Shown: positions 6,762 through 15,283, counted from the stretch's first letter. The stretch is 17,584 nucleotides of DNA from an uncultured Ruminococcus sp. (GCA_900553675.1 USEH01000022.1:1-17584); one strand, 5' to 3'. Program-made: numbers and translations. Notes: generated by a model from the sequence alone, not told the origin.

Positions 6762-7645
6762 GTGAGGCATTTAAAGAACGCTTGAATGCGGACATTGAAG
6801 TTGTAAATTTAGCCATTAAAAACTGTCCGTATCTAAGCTGCGAGCAGGAAAAAGTAATTCAGGCTGAAAATTATGCTTTGTCTGCCGGCGGAAAGCGAAT
6901 CAGACCTGTTCTGTGCATGGAGTTTTACCGCTTGTTCGGCGGCACTCAGGATATCTCGGATATAGCTGTTTGCCTTGAAATGATACACACTTTCTCGCTC
7001 ATCCACGATGATATGCCCGAAATGGATAACGACGATCTTCGCCGTGGAAAGCCGTCCTGCCATGTAGCTTACGGCACCGATATTGCTCTGCTTGCGGGTG
7101 ACGGCTTAAGCCTTCTGCCATTTGAGATTATCAGTGATAAGGCAAAGTCGGGCAAAATCAGCTTTGAAACAGCCATTAAACTGATGGGTGAGCTTTCAAG
7201 CGCGGCGGGACATCGCGGAATGATAATGGGGCAGGAGCTTGATTTGTATTCCGAAGGCATCAGCGCGAACAAAGACTTTCTTATAAAAATGTCATCACTC
7301 AAAACAGGACGTCTCTTAAAGGCTTCCTGCAAATTCGGAGCTATTCTTGCCGGATGCAAAGATAAAGAGATCAGTGCCGCTGAGACATACGCCGAAAACA
7401 TCGGTCTTGCATTCCAGATTGTAGACGATATCCTTGACGTAATAGGAGATGAAAAGCTTTTAGGCAAGCCGATAGGAAGCGATAAGGAAAGAAGTAAAAA
7501 CACCTTTGCAGATGTTATGGGCATAGAAAATGCCGAAAAGCTCGCGGCTGAATATACTGCCGCAGCTGTCAATGCAATAAAGGACTATGAAGGCTCACAG
7601 TTTTTGTGTGAGCTTGCGGAAAGTCTGCTCACAAGAAAAAAATAG
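6758..7645 (+). CDS. ispA: Farnesyl diphosphate synthase (polyprenyl synthetase family)
   Basis: Condenses isopentenyl diphosphate with dimethylallyl and geranyl diphosphate to make farnesyl diphosphate, the precursor of undecaprenyl phosphate and quinones. The 295-residue protein has GGKRIRP (44-50), the first Asp-rich motif DDMPEMDND (84-92), GQELDLYSEG (158-167), TGRLLKAS (183-190) and the second Asp-rich motif DDILD (223-227), followed by LGKPIGSDKERSKNTF. The two-residue insertion in the first motif and the aromatic F79 five residues before it are the marks of bacterial type II farnesyl synthases, which supports a C15 product. The ATG overlaps the xseB stop; AAGGATGG provides the ribosome site. 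dxs, the first enzyme of the precursor pathway, is directly downstream. Confidence 0.94.
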   Translation: MSEAFKERLNADIEVVNLAIKNCPYLSCEQEKVIQAENYALSAGGKRIRPVLCMEFYRLFGGTQDISDIAVCLEMIHTFSLIHDDMPEMDNDDLRRGKPSCHVAYGTDIALLAGDGLSLLPFEIISDKAKSGKISFETAIKLMGELSSAAGHRGMIMGQELDLYSEGISANKDFLIKMSSLKTGRLLKASCKFGAILAGCKDKEISAAETYAENIGLAFQIVDDILDVIGDEKLLGKPIGSDKERSKNTFADVMGIENAEKLAAEYTAAAVNAIKDYEGSQFLCELAESLLTRKK

Positions 7646-7666
7646 CAGTTAAAGGACGTAATTTAC

Positions 7667-9484
7667 TTGAAAAATGACCTTTTGGATACCCTTTGCTTGC
7701 CTGAAGACATAAAAAAACTTAATATAGATGAAGAAACCGAGCTTTGTGATGAAATAAGGCAGAAGATAATCGCAACCGTTTCAAAAAACGGCGGCCATCT
7801 TTCGTCAAATCTTGGCGTAGTCGAGCTTACTGTAGCTCTGCATAAGGTTTTTGATTCGCCTTATGACAAAATCGTCTTCGACGTCGGACATCAGAGCTAC
7901 GCTCACAAGCTTTCAACCGGTAGGCTTGCAGATTTTGACAGTCTTAGGCAAAAAGACGGTATCAGCGGCTTTTTAAAGCCCAAGGAGTCGATTCACGACC
8001 CTGTTGTAAGTGGACACAGCTCGACCTCTATTTCCGCCGCACTGGGCATTGCGCAGGCAATGAAGCTTAGTGGAGATAAGCATCATGCAATAGCCGTTAT
8101 CGGAGACGGCGCGCTGACCGGCGGTCTTTCCTACGAAGGACTTAACAACGCCGGAAAAAGCGGAACCAACATAATAGTAATAGTCAATTACAACGAAATG
8201 TCGATATCAAAGAACATCGGCGGAATGGCGGAATATCTTTCAAGGCTTCGCACAACGCAGTCTTATAAGCAGGTCAAAAGCCGTGCAAAAAGCTTTTTAG
8301 AAGCGATACCGTTTATAGGAAAGCCGCTGAAAAAATCGATAAGCCTTACTATGGACATAGTTAAGGGTCATATGTTCCACAGCACTCTTTTTGAAGACCT
8401 TGGCTTTGAGTTTATAGGTCCCGTTGACGGACACGATTTAAAGGCACTCGAAACAGCTCTTACCTCCGCAAAATCAGTGGAAGGTCCGGTTCTGGTTCAG
8501 ATAAATACTGTAAAAGGAAAAGGATACGAGCCGGCAGAGCAGAATCCCGGAGAATATCACGGCGTTTCCGGCTTTGATATAGAAAGCGGAATAAAGCCCG
8601 CTCCGTGCGAAGGCTTTTCGGATGTTTTCGGAAAAGACCTTGTTGAAGCCGCAAAGAAGAACGACAAAATATGTGCGATAACAGCTGCCATGAAATATGG
8701 CACAGGTCTTAACTATTTCAGCAAGGCGTATCCCGAAAGATTTTTCGATGTTGGAATAGCCGAGGAGCACGCTGTAAGCTTTGCGTCCGGACTGATAGCT
8801 ATGGGCATGATACCTGTTTTTGCGGTGTACTCCTCCTTTTTACAGCGCAGTTACGACCAGCTTGTGCATGATATATCTATCGCAAATATGCATTTGGTGC
8901 TTGCAATATGTAACGCCGGAATAGTGGGGGAGGACGGCGAAACTCATCAGGGACTGCTCGATGTTCCGTTCTTAACCACCATTCCGAATGTTACTATATA
9001 TTCTCCAGCCTGTCAGGAAGAGGTTAAATACTGCCTTGACAAAGCTTTATTCGACGATACCGGAATTGCCTGCGTAAGATTTCCAAAAGGTGCGCTCAGC
9101 TCAGCAGATGTTCTTAACAGTGATTACCGTCTTTTGCGCCGAGGCTCGGACAAGCTCGTTATATCCTATGGCAGGATATCCTTTAACGCGGAATCAGCGG
9201 CAGTCAGAGCAGGTGCTGATCATCTGAGGCTTTTGAAAATCTTCCCGATATCCGATGAGATAGTCGAGCTGATAAACAGCTACAAGAAATCATATATGTT
9301 TGAAGAAGCAAGCTATTCCGGCTCTTTGGGAGAAAAGCTTTCTGCACGATGCAGGCGGCTTGAATCCTTTGGCATTAACGGCTATGTTCAACATATGAGT
9401 ATCCGTGAAGCTTTAGAGCTTTACGGACTTTCCGAAGATAAAATATACGAAATAATAGGTGATGAAGGCTATGCAAAGACTTGA
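7667..9484 (+). CDS. dxs: 1-deoxy-D-xylulose-5-phosphate synthase
   Basis: Thiamine diphosphate enzyme that condenses pyruvate and glyceraldehyde 3-phosphate, the first step of the MEP isoprenoid pathway. The 605 residues cover the full family. H44 in GGHLSSNLG, H75 and H80 in GHQSYAH, GHSSTSIS, the GDGAL cofactor motif (146-150), the YHGV segment and the catalytic-glutamate region VGIAEEHAVSF (362-372) are all present. The second half of the cofactor motif reads NYNEMSIS where most members have NDNEMSIS; the metal-binding second Asn is kept. The start is TTG 7667, supported by AAAGGA at 7651-7656, the lack of a nearby ATG, and the fit of the N-terminus. It follows ispA by 21 bases and its end overlaps tlyA. 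Confidence 0.96.
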   Translation: MKNDLLDTLCLPEDIKKLNIDEETELCDEIRQKIIATVSKNGGHLSSNLGVVELTVALHKVFDSPYDKIVFDVGHQSYAHKLSTGRLADFDSLRQKDGISGFLKPKESIHDPVVSGHSSTSISAALGIAQAMKLSGDKHHAIAVIGDGALTGGLSYEGLNNAGKSGTNIIVIVNYNEMSISKNIGGMAEYLSRLRTTQSYKQVKSRAKSFLEAIPFIGKPLKKSISLTMDIVKGHMFHSTLFEDLGFEFIGPVDGHDLKALETALTSAKSVEGPVLVQINTVKGKGYEPAEQNPGEYHGVSGFDIESGIKPAPCEGFSDVFGKDLVEAAKKNDKICAITAAMKYGTGLNYFSKAYPERFFDVGIAEEHAVSFASGLIAMGMIPVFAVYSSFLQRSYDQLVHDISIANMHLVLAICNAGIVGEDGETHQGLLDVPFLTTIPNVTIYSPACQEEVKYCLDKALFDDTGIACVRFPKGALSSADVLNSDYRLLRRGSDKLVISYGRISFNAESAAVRAGADHLRLLKIFPISDEIVELINSYKKSYMFEEASYSGSLGEKLSARCRRLESFGINGYVQHMSIREALELYGLSEDKIYEIIGDEGYAKT

Positions 9485-10259
9485 TGCGCTGCTTGTCGCC
9501 AGAGGTATAGCCAAAAGCCGCGAAAAAGCCAAGGAATATATTAGATCGGGAAAAATAATGCTGAATGGCAAGACAGCTGCAAAGCCTGCGATAGATGTCA
9601 GCGAAACGGACGTTATTGAGTATCTTGGAGAAGAGGAAAAATACGTTGGGCGCGGCGGATTCAAGCTTGAAAAGGCATTAAGCTGCTTTGATATAGACCT
9701 TTCAGACTGTATCTGCGTTGATATAGGGGCCTCAACCGGCGGATTTACCGACTGTATGCTGCAAAACGGTGCGAAAAAGGTGTATGCAGTTGATGTCGGG
9801 CATGGTCAGCTTGCCGAAAAACTTACCAGCGACGTTAGGATTGTCAATATAGAGGGTGTAAATGTAAAAGCCTTAACAGACAAAATCATAGAAGAAGCTC
9901 CTGATTTTGTCTGTGCAGACCTTTCGTTTATATCCTGCAAATACGCCGCCGAAGCCGCTCACAGGCTTTTGAAGAACGGCGGAAAGGCGGTAATACTTAT
10001 AAAGCCGCAGTTTGAAGCCGGAAGAGCCGCTATATCAAAGGGCGGTATCGTCAAAGACATCAAGGCGCATATCAGCGTTCTGTCAACAATTACAGACGAA
10101 ATAAACAGTCTGGGTTTTTCGGTACTCGGACTCACCGATTCGCCGATTCGAGGCGGAGACGGCAATGTTGAGTATCTTATATATATTGAAAAGACGGAAG
10201 TTGCAGTAAAAAAAGCGTTTGATTACGCTGCTATAGCTGCTCAGGGATTTAACAAATGA
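9471..10259 (+). CDS. tlyA: TlyA-family rRNA (cytidine-2'-O)-methyltransferase
   Basis: S4-domain RNA methyltransferase; studied members methylate 2'-O of C1409 in 16S and often C1920 in 23S rRNA, and loss gives capreomycin resistance in mycobacteria. An S4 domain occupies about residues 1-60 (MQRLDALLVARGIAKSREKA, then IRSGKIMLNG). The FtsJ-like methyltransferase domain follows with DIGASTGGFTD (84-94) and DVGHGQL. The expected catalytic residues K65 (GGFKLEKAL), D150 (ADLSF), K178 (LIKPQFEAG) and E234 (NVEYL) are present. ATG 9471 best fits the family start and has AGGTG nine bases upstream; ATG 9462 or GTG 9459 would add three or four residues. It overlaps the end of dxs by 14 bases. Called YqxC in Bacillus. 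Confidence 0.93.
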   Translation: MQRLDALLVARGIAKSREKAKEYIRSGKIMLNGKTAAKPAIDVSETDVIEYLGEEEKYVGRGGFKLEKALSCFDIDLSDCICVDIGASTGGFTDCMLQNGAKKVYAVDVGHGQLAEKLTSDVRIVNIEGVNVKALTDKIIEEAPDFVCADLSFISCKYAAEAAHRLLKNGGKAVILIKPQFEAGRAAISKGGIVKDIKAHISVLSTITDEINSLGFSVLGLTDSPIRGGDGNVEYLIYIEKTEVAVKKAFDYAAIAAQGFNK

Positions 10260-10293
10260 GCTATAATTTCACACGAAAGGCACGGTTTCAAAA

Positions 10294-11151
10294 GTGAAGG
10301 TTTTTATATATCCGAATCTGCAAAAAACTCATTCCTATAGCTGCACAAAGGATGTGTCTGGCATTCTTTCCTCCTTGGGATGCGAAATAATCATGACAGA
10401 CAGCATAAGCCCGGAGCTTTCGCGGGGCTGTGTAATCGCCAGCTCAATAGAACAGGCTGTAAAAGCATGTGATATCATAATAACCATCGGCGGAGACGGA
10501 ACTATCCTGAAAATAGCGTCAGCCGCGGCAGAAAATCATAAAAAGCTTTTAGGTGTAAACTGCGGAAGGCTTGGCTTTATGGCTTCGCTGGAACGCGACG
10601 ATCTTGACAAGCTTTCAAATCTTGTAAACGGGGATTATAAAACGGAAAGCAGAATGATGATTGAAGCTTTAATCGAGCGGAAAAGCGGATTGCGAGAACA
10701 TGTAACTGCGCTTAATGATATTGTTATAACCCACGGCTTCAATTATAATATAAACGATTTTACTGTGCTTGCAGACGGCGCTTTAGTTTCGTCTCTGCGG
10801 GCGGACGGTCTTATATTTTCCACACCTACAGGAGCCTCGGCGTATTCGCTCTCCGCTGGAGGACCGCTTATTGAGCCTACGCTGGACTGCATTGAGTTCA
10901 CACAAATCTGCCCACACTCGCTTTTTGCAAGGACCATGCTTTTCTCCTCGGAAAAGCTGATAGAAATCAAGTATAAGGCGGAGGGAACAATCGGCGTAAG
11001 CGCAGACGGCGGCACCCCGATACCGGTTACAGAAAACGACAGAGTGTACATTAGAAAATCAGCTCTAAGGCTGAATCTTATAGATATATGCGGAAATAAC
11101 TACTTTAAATCCATTGGCACAAAGCTTATGCAGCCCGCCAAGGTCAACTGA
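10294..11151 (+). CDS. nadK: NAD kinase
   Basis: Phosphorylates NAD to NADP. The 285-residue protein carries the nucleotide-binding GGDGT (66-70), GVNCGRLGFMA (87-96), the NAD-binding ND motif in ALNDIVI (139-145), and the DGLIFSTPTGASAYSLSAGG block (171-190), ending with the family beta-rich domain. The start is GTG 10294 (MKVFIYPNLQK), which fits the family; AAAGG lies about 13 bases upstream, so initiation may be modest. A 34-base gap separates it from tlyA. Its TGA lies against the Shine-Dalgarno site of argR. Confidence 0.95.
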   Translation: MKVFIYPNLQKTHSYSCTKDVSGILSSLGCEIIMTDSISPELSRGCVIASSIEQAVKACDIIITIGGDGTILKIASAAAENHKKLLGVNCGRLGFMASLERDDLDKLSNLVNGDYKTESRMMIEALIERKSGLREHVTALNDIVITHGFNYNINDFTVLADGALVSSLRADGLIFSTPTGASAYSLSAGGPLIEPTLDCIEFTQICPHSLFARTMLFSSEKLIEIKYKAEGTIGVSADGGTPIPVTENDRVYIRKSALRLNLIDICGNNYFKSIGTKLMQPAKVN

Positions 11152-11164
11152 AAGGATTGAGCGT

Positions 11165-11614
11165 ATGAAAAACGACAGAAAAAAAGCGATACTTGATATT
11201 GTTTCAAAATATGAGGTTGACACTCAGGAGACTTTGCAGGCTCTGCTGATGGAAAGAGGATTCAGCGTAACTCAGGCGACGGTTTCGAGGGATATAAAAG
11301 AGCTTTCTCTGCTGAAAACCATGGGCGTCAACGGAAATTATAAATATTCTCTGCCGCCAAGAGCGGTTGAAAACAACGCAAGGACATCATTTTCGACCAT
11401 TTTTTCCGACGCTGTTCTTTCGGTTGATCGAGCGATGAATACAGTGGTTATTAAGTGCAGCACAGGCATGGCAAACGCCGTCTGCTCGAAGCTTGATTCA
11501 ATAGGTTTTTCCGGCATAGTGGGAACCTTGGCAGGAGACGACACGATTTTCGTCCTTATGAGGACGGAAAGCGACGCTCAGGATTTTCTTGAAGAGCTTA
11601 ACGAAATGACATGA
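11165..11614 (+). CDS. argR: Arginine repressor ArgR/AhrC
   Basis: Arginine-dependent hexameric regulator that represses arginine biosynthesis and activates catabolism in many Firmicutes. The 149-residue protein has an N-terminal winged helix (about 1-70) with the recognition segment TQATVSRDIKEL (36-47) and a C-terminal trimerisation and arginine-binding domain (about 75-149) with GTLAGDDTIF (120-129), in which the DD pair contacts arginine in known members. ATG 11165 has AAAGGA eight bases upstream, overlapping the nadK stop; an upstream in-frame start at 11114 lies inside nadK and has no family similarity. ArgR next to recN is a standard Firmicutes arrangement. The targets are not in this window. 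Confidence 0.96.
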   Translation: MKNDRKKAILDIVSKYEVDTQETLQALLMERGFSVTQATVSRDIKELSLLKTMGVNGNYKYSLPPRAVENNARTSFSTIFSDAVLSVDRAMNTVVIKCSTGMANAVCSKLDSIGFSGIVGTLAGDDTIFVLMRTESDAQDFLEELNEMT

Positions 11615-11697
11615 GCTTGGTTCTGGCTGATGTCTTGCCATAGCCAAATGCGGAACGCATCGCTGCGAATATTTCCTTATGAATGGAAGTGAATGCA

Positions 11698-13368
11698 TTG
11701 CTGAGTGAACTATATATTGAAAACCTTGCTGTTATAGAAAAAGCGGAGGTTAAGCTCGGAAAAAATTTCAACGTGTTTACCGGTGAAACAGGCGCAGGTA
11801 AGTCGATTCTGATAGGCGGCATAAACGCCGTTCTGGGTCAGCGCGTTTTTAAGGATATAATCAGAGCCGGTACCGATAAAGCATATGTGAGTGCAGTATT
11901 TACAGGTGTTTCCGAAGCCGTTAAAAGCAAACTTTCAGAGCTTGGCTATTCCTGCGATGACGAGCTTATAATTTCAAGAGAGATATGTGCTGACGGTAAA
12001 AGCTCCGCAAAGATAAATTCGCGCCCTGCCAACGTTTCGGCACTGCGCGAAATAGGAAATTTGCTTGTAAACATTCACGGTCAGCATGACAGTCAGATAC
12101 TTTTAAATCCGGAAAAGCATATAGATGTACTGGATGATTTTGCTCAGTCGGAAAATCTTCTCGCCGATTATCGCGCGTCTTTCAAAGAGCTTCAGTCAAC
12201 CGCAAGGGAGATAAATAAAATCAGGCAGGAAGCTCTGAAAACGTCTCAGAGAGAAGAATATCTTAATCAGATTGTTGAGGATATCGGCAGCCTGAATATA
12301 TCCTCCGGCGAGGATGAGACTGTGGAAGCAAGGTTTAAGTTTATCGACAATGCAGTTTCACTTTCGGAAGCTATAAATACAGCTATAACCTGCCTTTCGG
12401 GGGACGATTCAAGCTCCGGAGCCGGTGAAATGGTGGCAAGAGCCTGCTCTGAAATAGAAGTCAACGAGGAGCTTATGAAGGAGCTGCACCCACTATCTGA
12501 ACGGCTTTCTCAGGCGGGGATAGAGATAGGGGATATATCTTCGGAGCTTTCAAGGCTTCTTTCAAGCTTGGATATTGACGAAAACGAATATGCCGAGCTT
12601 ACCCGCCGCCGCAATGAACTCAACAGAATCAAACGCAGATACGGTCCCAAACTTGACGATGTAATAGCTGTTTATGAAAGCGCTCAGGAGGAGTTGAGCG
12701 GTCTTACAGCATCTGACGAGACTATAAAAAGACTCGAAAATAAAAAATCCGAGCTGCTTTTGGAAGTGACCAAAAAGGCGGAAGCTCTCAGCGAGCACCG
12801 TCAAAAAGCTGCTGAAAGGTTTGTAAACGAAGTAACCGCCGAGCTTGCATTTTTGAATATGCCAGATGTTAAAATAGTCGTCGATAGAAAGAAAGGCAAG
12901 TTGACTTTAAGCGGCATGGACACCATCGAATTTCTGATATCCGCTAACAGAGGCGAAGCACCCAAGCCGCTTGCAAAAATTGCCTCCGGAGGAGAGCTTT
13001 CAAGAATCATGCTTGCTCTGAAATCGGTTCTTGCCGACCGCGATTTTGTTCCTACACTTATTTTCGACGAAATAGACACGGGTGTCAGCGGAAGGGCGGC
13101 TCAGAAAATAGGAATCAAGCTGCGCGAAATATCGCAGAAGTATCAGGTAATATGCGTGACGCATCTGGCGCAGATAGCGATTATGGCAGATGACCATATG
13201 CTTATAGAAAAGAGCACAGAAGACGCAAGGACGGTAACAAGAATAAAGTCTTTAGACTTCAACGAAAGAAAATACGAAATAGCAAGAATCCTGGGCGGAG
13301 ACAATATCACAAAAACAGTGCTGCTCGATGCCGAGGAACAGCTTAACAGTGTTAAGAAAGGAAGATAA
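11698..13368 (+). CDS. recN: DNA repair protein RecN
   Basis: SMC-like ATPase that acts early at double-strand breaks. From TTG 11698 the protein is 556 residues, as expected. Walker A is GETGAGKS (29-36). The central part is a coiled coil with a QHDSQILLNPEKHIDVLD motif before it. The ABC signature ASGGELS (429-435) and Walker B IFDEIDTGVSG (from 455) come near the C-terminus, followed by VICVTHLAQIAIMAD. I prefer TTG 11698 because GGAAGTGA lies six bases upstream and the family starts MLxEL; ATG 11683 would add five residues but has no ribosome site. An 83-base gap separates it from argR and contains a small hairpin at 11648-11660 (ATGCG, GAA, CGCAT). Confidence 0.95.
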   Translation: MLSELYIENLAVIEKAEVKLGKNFNVFTGETGAGKSILIGGINAVLGQRVFKDIIRAGTDKAYVSAVFTGVSEAVKSKLSELGYSCDDELIISREICADGKSSAKINSRPANVSALREIGNLLVNIHGQHDSQILLNPEKHIDVLDDFAQSENLLADYRASFKELQSTAREINKIRQEALKTSQREEYLNQIVEDIGSLNISSGEDETVEARFKFIDNAVSLSEAINTAITCLSGDDSSSGAGEMVARACSEIEVNEELMKELHPLSERLSQAGIEIGDISSELSRLLSSLDIDENEYAELTRRRNELNRIKRRYGPKLDDVIAVYESAQEELSGLTASDETIKRLENKKSELLLEVTKKAEALSEHRQKAAERFVNEVTAELAFLNMPDVKIVVDRKKGKLTLSGMDTIEFLISANRGEAPKPLAKIASGGELSRIMLALKSVLADRDFVPTLIFDEIDTGVSGRAAQKIGIKLREISQKYQVICVTHLAQIAIMADDHMLIEKSTEDARTVTRIKSLDFNERKYEIARILGGDNITKTVLLDAEEQLNSVKKGR

Positions 13369-13370
13369 AA

Positions 13371-13913
13371 ATGGTTGTATGTTTTTTAGCTAACGGTTTT
13401 GAAGAAATAGAGGGTCTTACCCCCGTAGATTGCCTGCGCAGATGTGAAAAGGAAGTCGTTACGGTAGGCGTTGGCGGAGTAATTATTAAGGGTTCTCACG
13501 GGATTCCGGTTATAACGGATATGGAAGACAACGAGCTTAAGCTGACCGATGCAATTGAAATGATAATCCTCCCCGGAGGTATGCCGGGAACGCTTAATCT
13601 TGAAAAGAACGAAACCGTGCAGAAAGCAATAGATTACTGCGTGGAAAACAATATCCCCATCGCGGCGATATGCGCGGCACCGTCTATTCTCGGACATAAG
13701 GGACTGCTTGAAGGCAAAAAGGCAGTTTGCTACCCGGGATTTGAGCAGGAATTAAAGGGCGCACAGGTTTTGGATGAAGCCGTTTGCGTTGACGGCAGCA
13801 TAATAACCTCATGCGGCATGGGTTCGGCAATTAAGTTTTCCCATGCTATAATAGAAAAGCTCTTTGACAAAGCAAGAGCTGACAGACTTATAAGAACACT
13901 TAACGTAAAGTAA
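13371..13913 (+). CDS. DJ-1/PfpI (ThiJ/YajL) family protein
   Basis: A 180-residue single-domain protein of the DJ-1 superfamily, whose members act as glyoxalases, deglycases or oxidative-stress proteins. The nucleophile Cys is C101 in AAICAAPSILG and the conserved Glu that lowers its pKa is E14 in NGFEEIE. The stretches LPGGMPGTLNL (67-77) and CYPGFE (near 120) match the YajL/DJ-1 branch. The third position of the DJ-1 catalytic set is Tyr (CYPGFE), not His. AAGGAAG precedes the ATG, and recN ends two bases before it, so it belongs to the same operon. In many clostridia spoIVB and spo0A follow recN; they are absent here. The exact reaction cannot be told from sequence. Confidence 0.9.
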   Translation: MVVCFLANGFEEIEGLTPVDCLRRCEKEVVTVGVGGVIIKGSHGIPVITDMEDNELKLTDAIEMIILPGGMPGTLNLEKNETVQKAIDYCVENNIPIAAICAAPSILGHKGLLEGKKAVCYPGFEQELKGAQVLDEAVCVDGSIITSCGMGSAIKFSHAIIEKLFDKARADRLIRTLNVK

Positions 13914-13934
13914 TTTTTAAAAGGACGCATATTT

Positions 13935-15224
13935 ATGAGCAACAATAATTCTGAAAACCTTGATGAGCTTTTTGCAAAAGAGCCTGAAAGCATTGATCTG
14001 AACGCTGTATCAGAGGATGACGCCGGTCAATTTCCGACTGATGAAGCAACAAGCGTTTTTAAATTTGACGAACAAATCAACATAAGCAAATACGACCCGA
14101 ACAAGCACTCTTCGGAAGCTCAGAACAACGCAAAGCCCAAAAAGAAAAAGCGCAGAAAGAGAAATTACACCGCATACGGTGGAATAGTAATAGCAACTCT
14201 TGTCCTTTGCGTTTCTATCCTTTTGTCGCTGTTTATTATAGTCGTAGGGCGCGATGTTTTAGGAATCGAGAGTTCGGGAGTTGAGTTTACAATATATGTC
14301 CCAAGCGGCTCGACTACTGATGATATTGCCCAGCAGCTTTATGACGAGGGAGTTATACAGTATAAAGATGTCTTTAAGCTGATTTCCAAGGTTAAGGGCG
14401 CAGACGGCAGTATGTATCCCGGCGATTTAAATGTTGCCTACAACATGAGCTATTCCGATATTATAGACAGCCTGATGGAATCACGTGAAGCCAAACAGAC
14501 CGCAACAGTAACCTTCCCCGAGGGTATAACACTGTTGAGTGCAGGAAAGCTTCTTGAAGAGAACAATATCTGCACCGCCGACGAGTTTATTTACACCTTT
14601 AATTCGACCGTGTTTGGATTTGAGTTTGAAAAGTACGTATCCTCTTCAAGCCTAAAGCTGTATAAATATGAGGGATATCTGTTCCCGGATACTTATGAGT
14701 TTTACTGGACTGTGACTCCCGAATCTTTTTTACAGAAGATGAAGCGGGAGTATCGCATTTATTGGGAAGGAAAGCGGGAGCAACAGGCAAAGCGGTGGGG
14801 ATTGACTCCTGTGGAGGTAGCGACTCTGGCTTCGATCGTAGAGGAAGAGACTAACAAACGTGATGAAATGGGAAAGGTTGCGGGTCTTTATATGAACCGA
14901 TTGCGTAAAGGCATGCCTTTGCAGGCAGACCCTACGGTAAAATTTGCCCACGGGGATTTTTCGCTGAAACGCATATTGAATGTTCATTTGACCATAGAAT
15001 CGCCATATAATACTTATCGGGTTACGGGATTGCCTCCCGGCCCTATACGGATTCCTTCGAAACAGGCTATCAATGCCGTGCTGACACATACACCGAACGG
15101 GTATTTTTATATGTGTGCCAAAGAGGATTTTTCGGGCTATCATAATTTTGCCGTGACTTTGGCAGAGCATCAACGAAATGCAATTCGATACCAGCAAGCA
15201 TTGAACAGACTCGGAATACGTTGA
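13935..15224 (+). CDS. mltG: Endolytic murein transglycosylase MltG-like, chimeric (clostridial N-part, Bacteroidetes C-part)
   Basis: MltG (YceG) is an inner-membrane lytic transglycosylase that cuts nascent glycan strands. The frame encodes 429 residues: an acidic then lysine-rich cytoplasmic region (1-78), one membrane helix (about 81-104), a LysM-like region (115-165), and the YceG catalytic domain with LASIVEEETNK (298-308; the catalytic Glu lies here), MPLQADPTVKFA and GLPPGPIRIPS. Residues 1 to about 248 resemble clostridial MltG in composition and codon use. From about residue 258 the sequence (YWTVTPESFLQKMKREYRIYW, LTPVEV, KEDFSGYHNFA) is the Bacteroidetes form. The switch falls in LFPDTYEFYW, shared by both groups. 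The start has AAAAGGA upstream. The frame is intact, but I regard it as two half-genes fused by an assembly join; a real fusion is less likely. Confidence 0.8.
   Translation: MSNNNSENLDELFAKEPESIDLNAVSEDDAGQFPTDEATSVFKFDEQINISKYDPNKHSSEAQNNAKPKKKKRRKRNYTAYGGIVIATLVLCVSILLSLFIIVVGRDVLGIESSGVEFTIYVPSGSTTDDIAQQLYDEGVIQYKDVFKLISKVKGADGSMYPGDLNVAYNMSYSDIIDSLMESREAKQTATVTFPEGITLLSAGKLLEENNICTADEFIYTFNSTVFGFEFEKYVSSSSLKLYKYEGYLFPDTYEFYWTVTPESFLQKMKREYRIYWEGKREQQAKRWGLTPVEVATLASIVEEETNKRDEMGKVAGLYMNRLRKGMPLQADPTVKFAHGDFSLKRILNVHLTIESPYNTYRVTGLPPGPIRIPSKQAINAVLTHTPNGYFYMCAKEDFSGYHNFAVTLAEHQRNAIRYQQALNRLGIR
14676..14709. other. Probable cross-phylum junction (assembly chimera breakpoint)
   Basis: This stretch encodes the conserved MltG motif YLFPDTYEFYW (residues 248-258). 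Upstream, genes, codon habits and ribosome sites are clostridial; downstream, the MltG C-terminus, DnaB, promoter style and phosphatase tail are Bacteroidales. A conserved motif with near-identical DNA in two organisms is where an assembler can cross from one genome to another. The exact base cannot be fixed without the parent sequences. Confidence 0.75.
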
Positions 15225-15238
15225 TGGGGGAATGTAAA

Positions 15239-15272
15239 TAGTAAAGCCTCGTCTCACGACGGGGCTTTACTA
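15239..15272. terminator. Hairpin terminator after mltG, probably bidirectional
   Basis: A 15-bp stem runs from TAGTAAAGCCTCGTC (15239-15253) to GACGGGGCTTTACTA (15258-15272) with a TCAC tetraloop and one G-U pair. The AAAGCC and GGCTTT flanks give an A-tract and T-tract on both strands, the usual layout of Bacteroidetes intrinsic terminators. It starts 14 bases after the mltG stop and lies between convergent transcription units. Confidence 0.85.
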
Positions 15273-15283
15273 CTTGAAATATA

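Noticed and set aside
10239..10267. TATAAT at 10262-10267 before nadK as a promoter
   Set aside because: No acceptable -35 box at 16-18 bases upstream, and the gap is only 34 bases within a tight operon.
11668..11690. ArgR operator-like AT-rich stretch after argR
   Set aside because: One half resembles TATGAAT, but the second half of an ARG box is missing.
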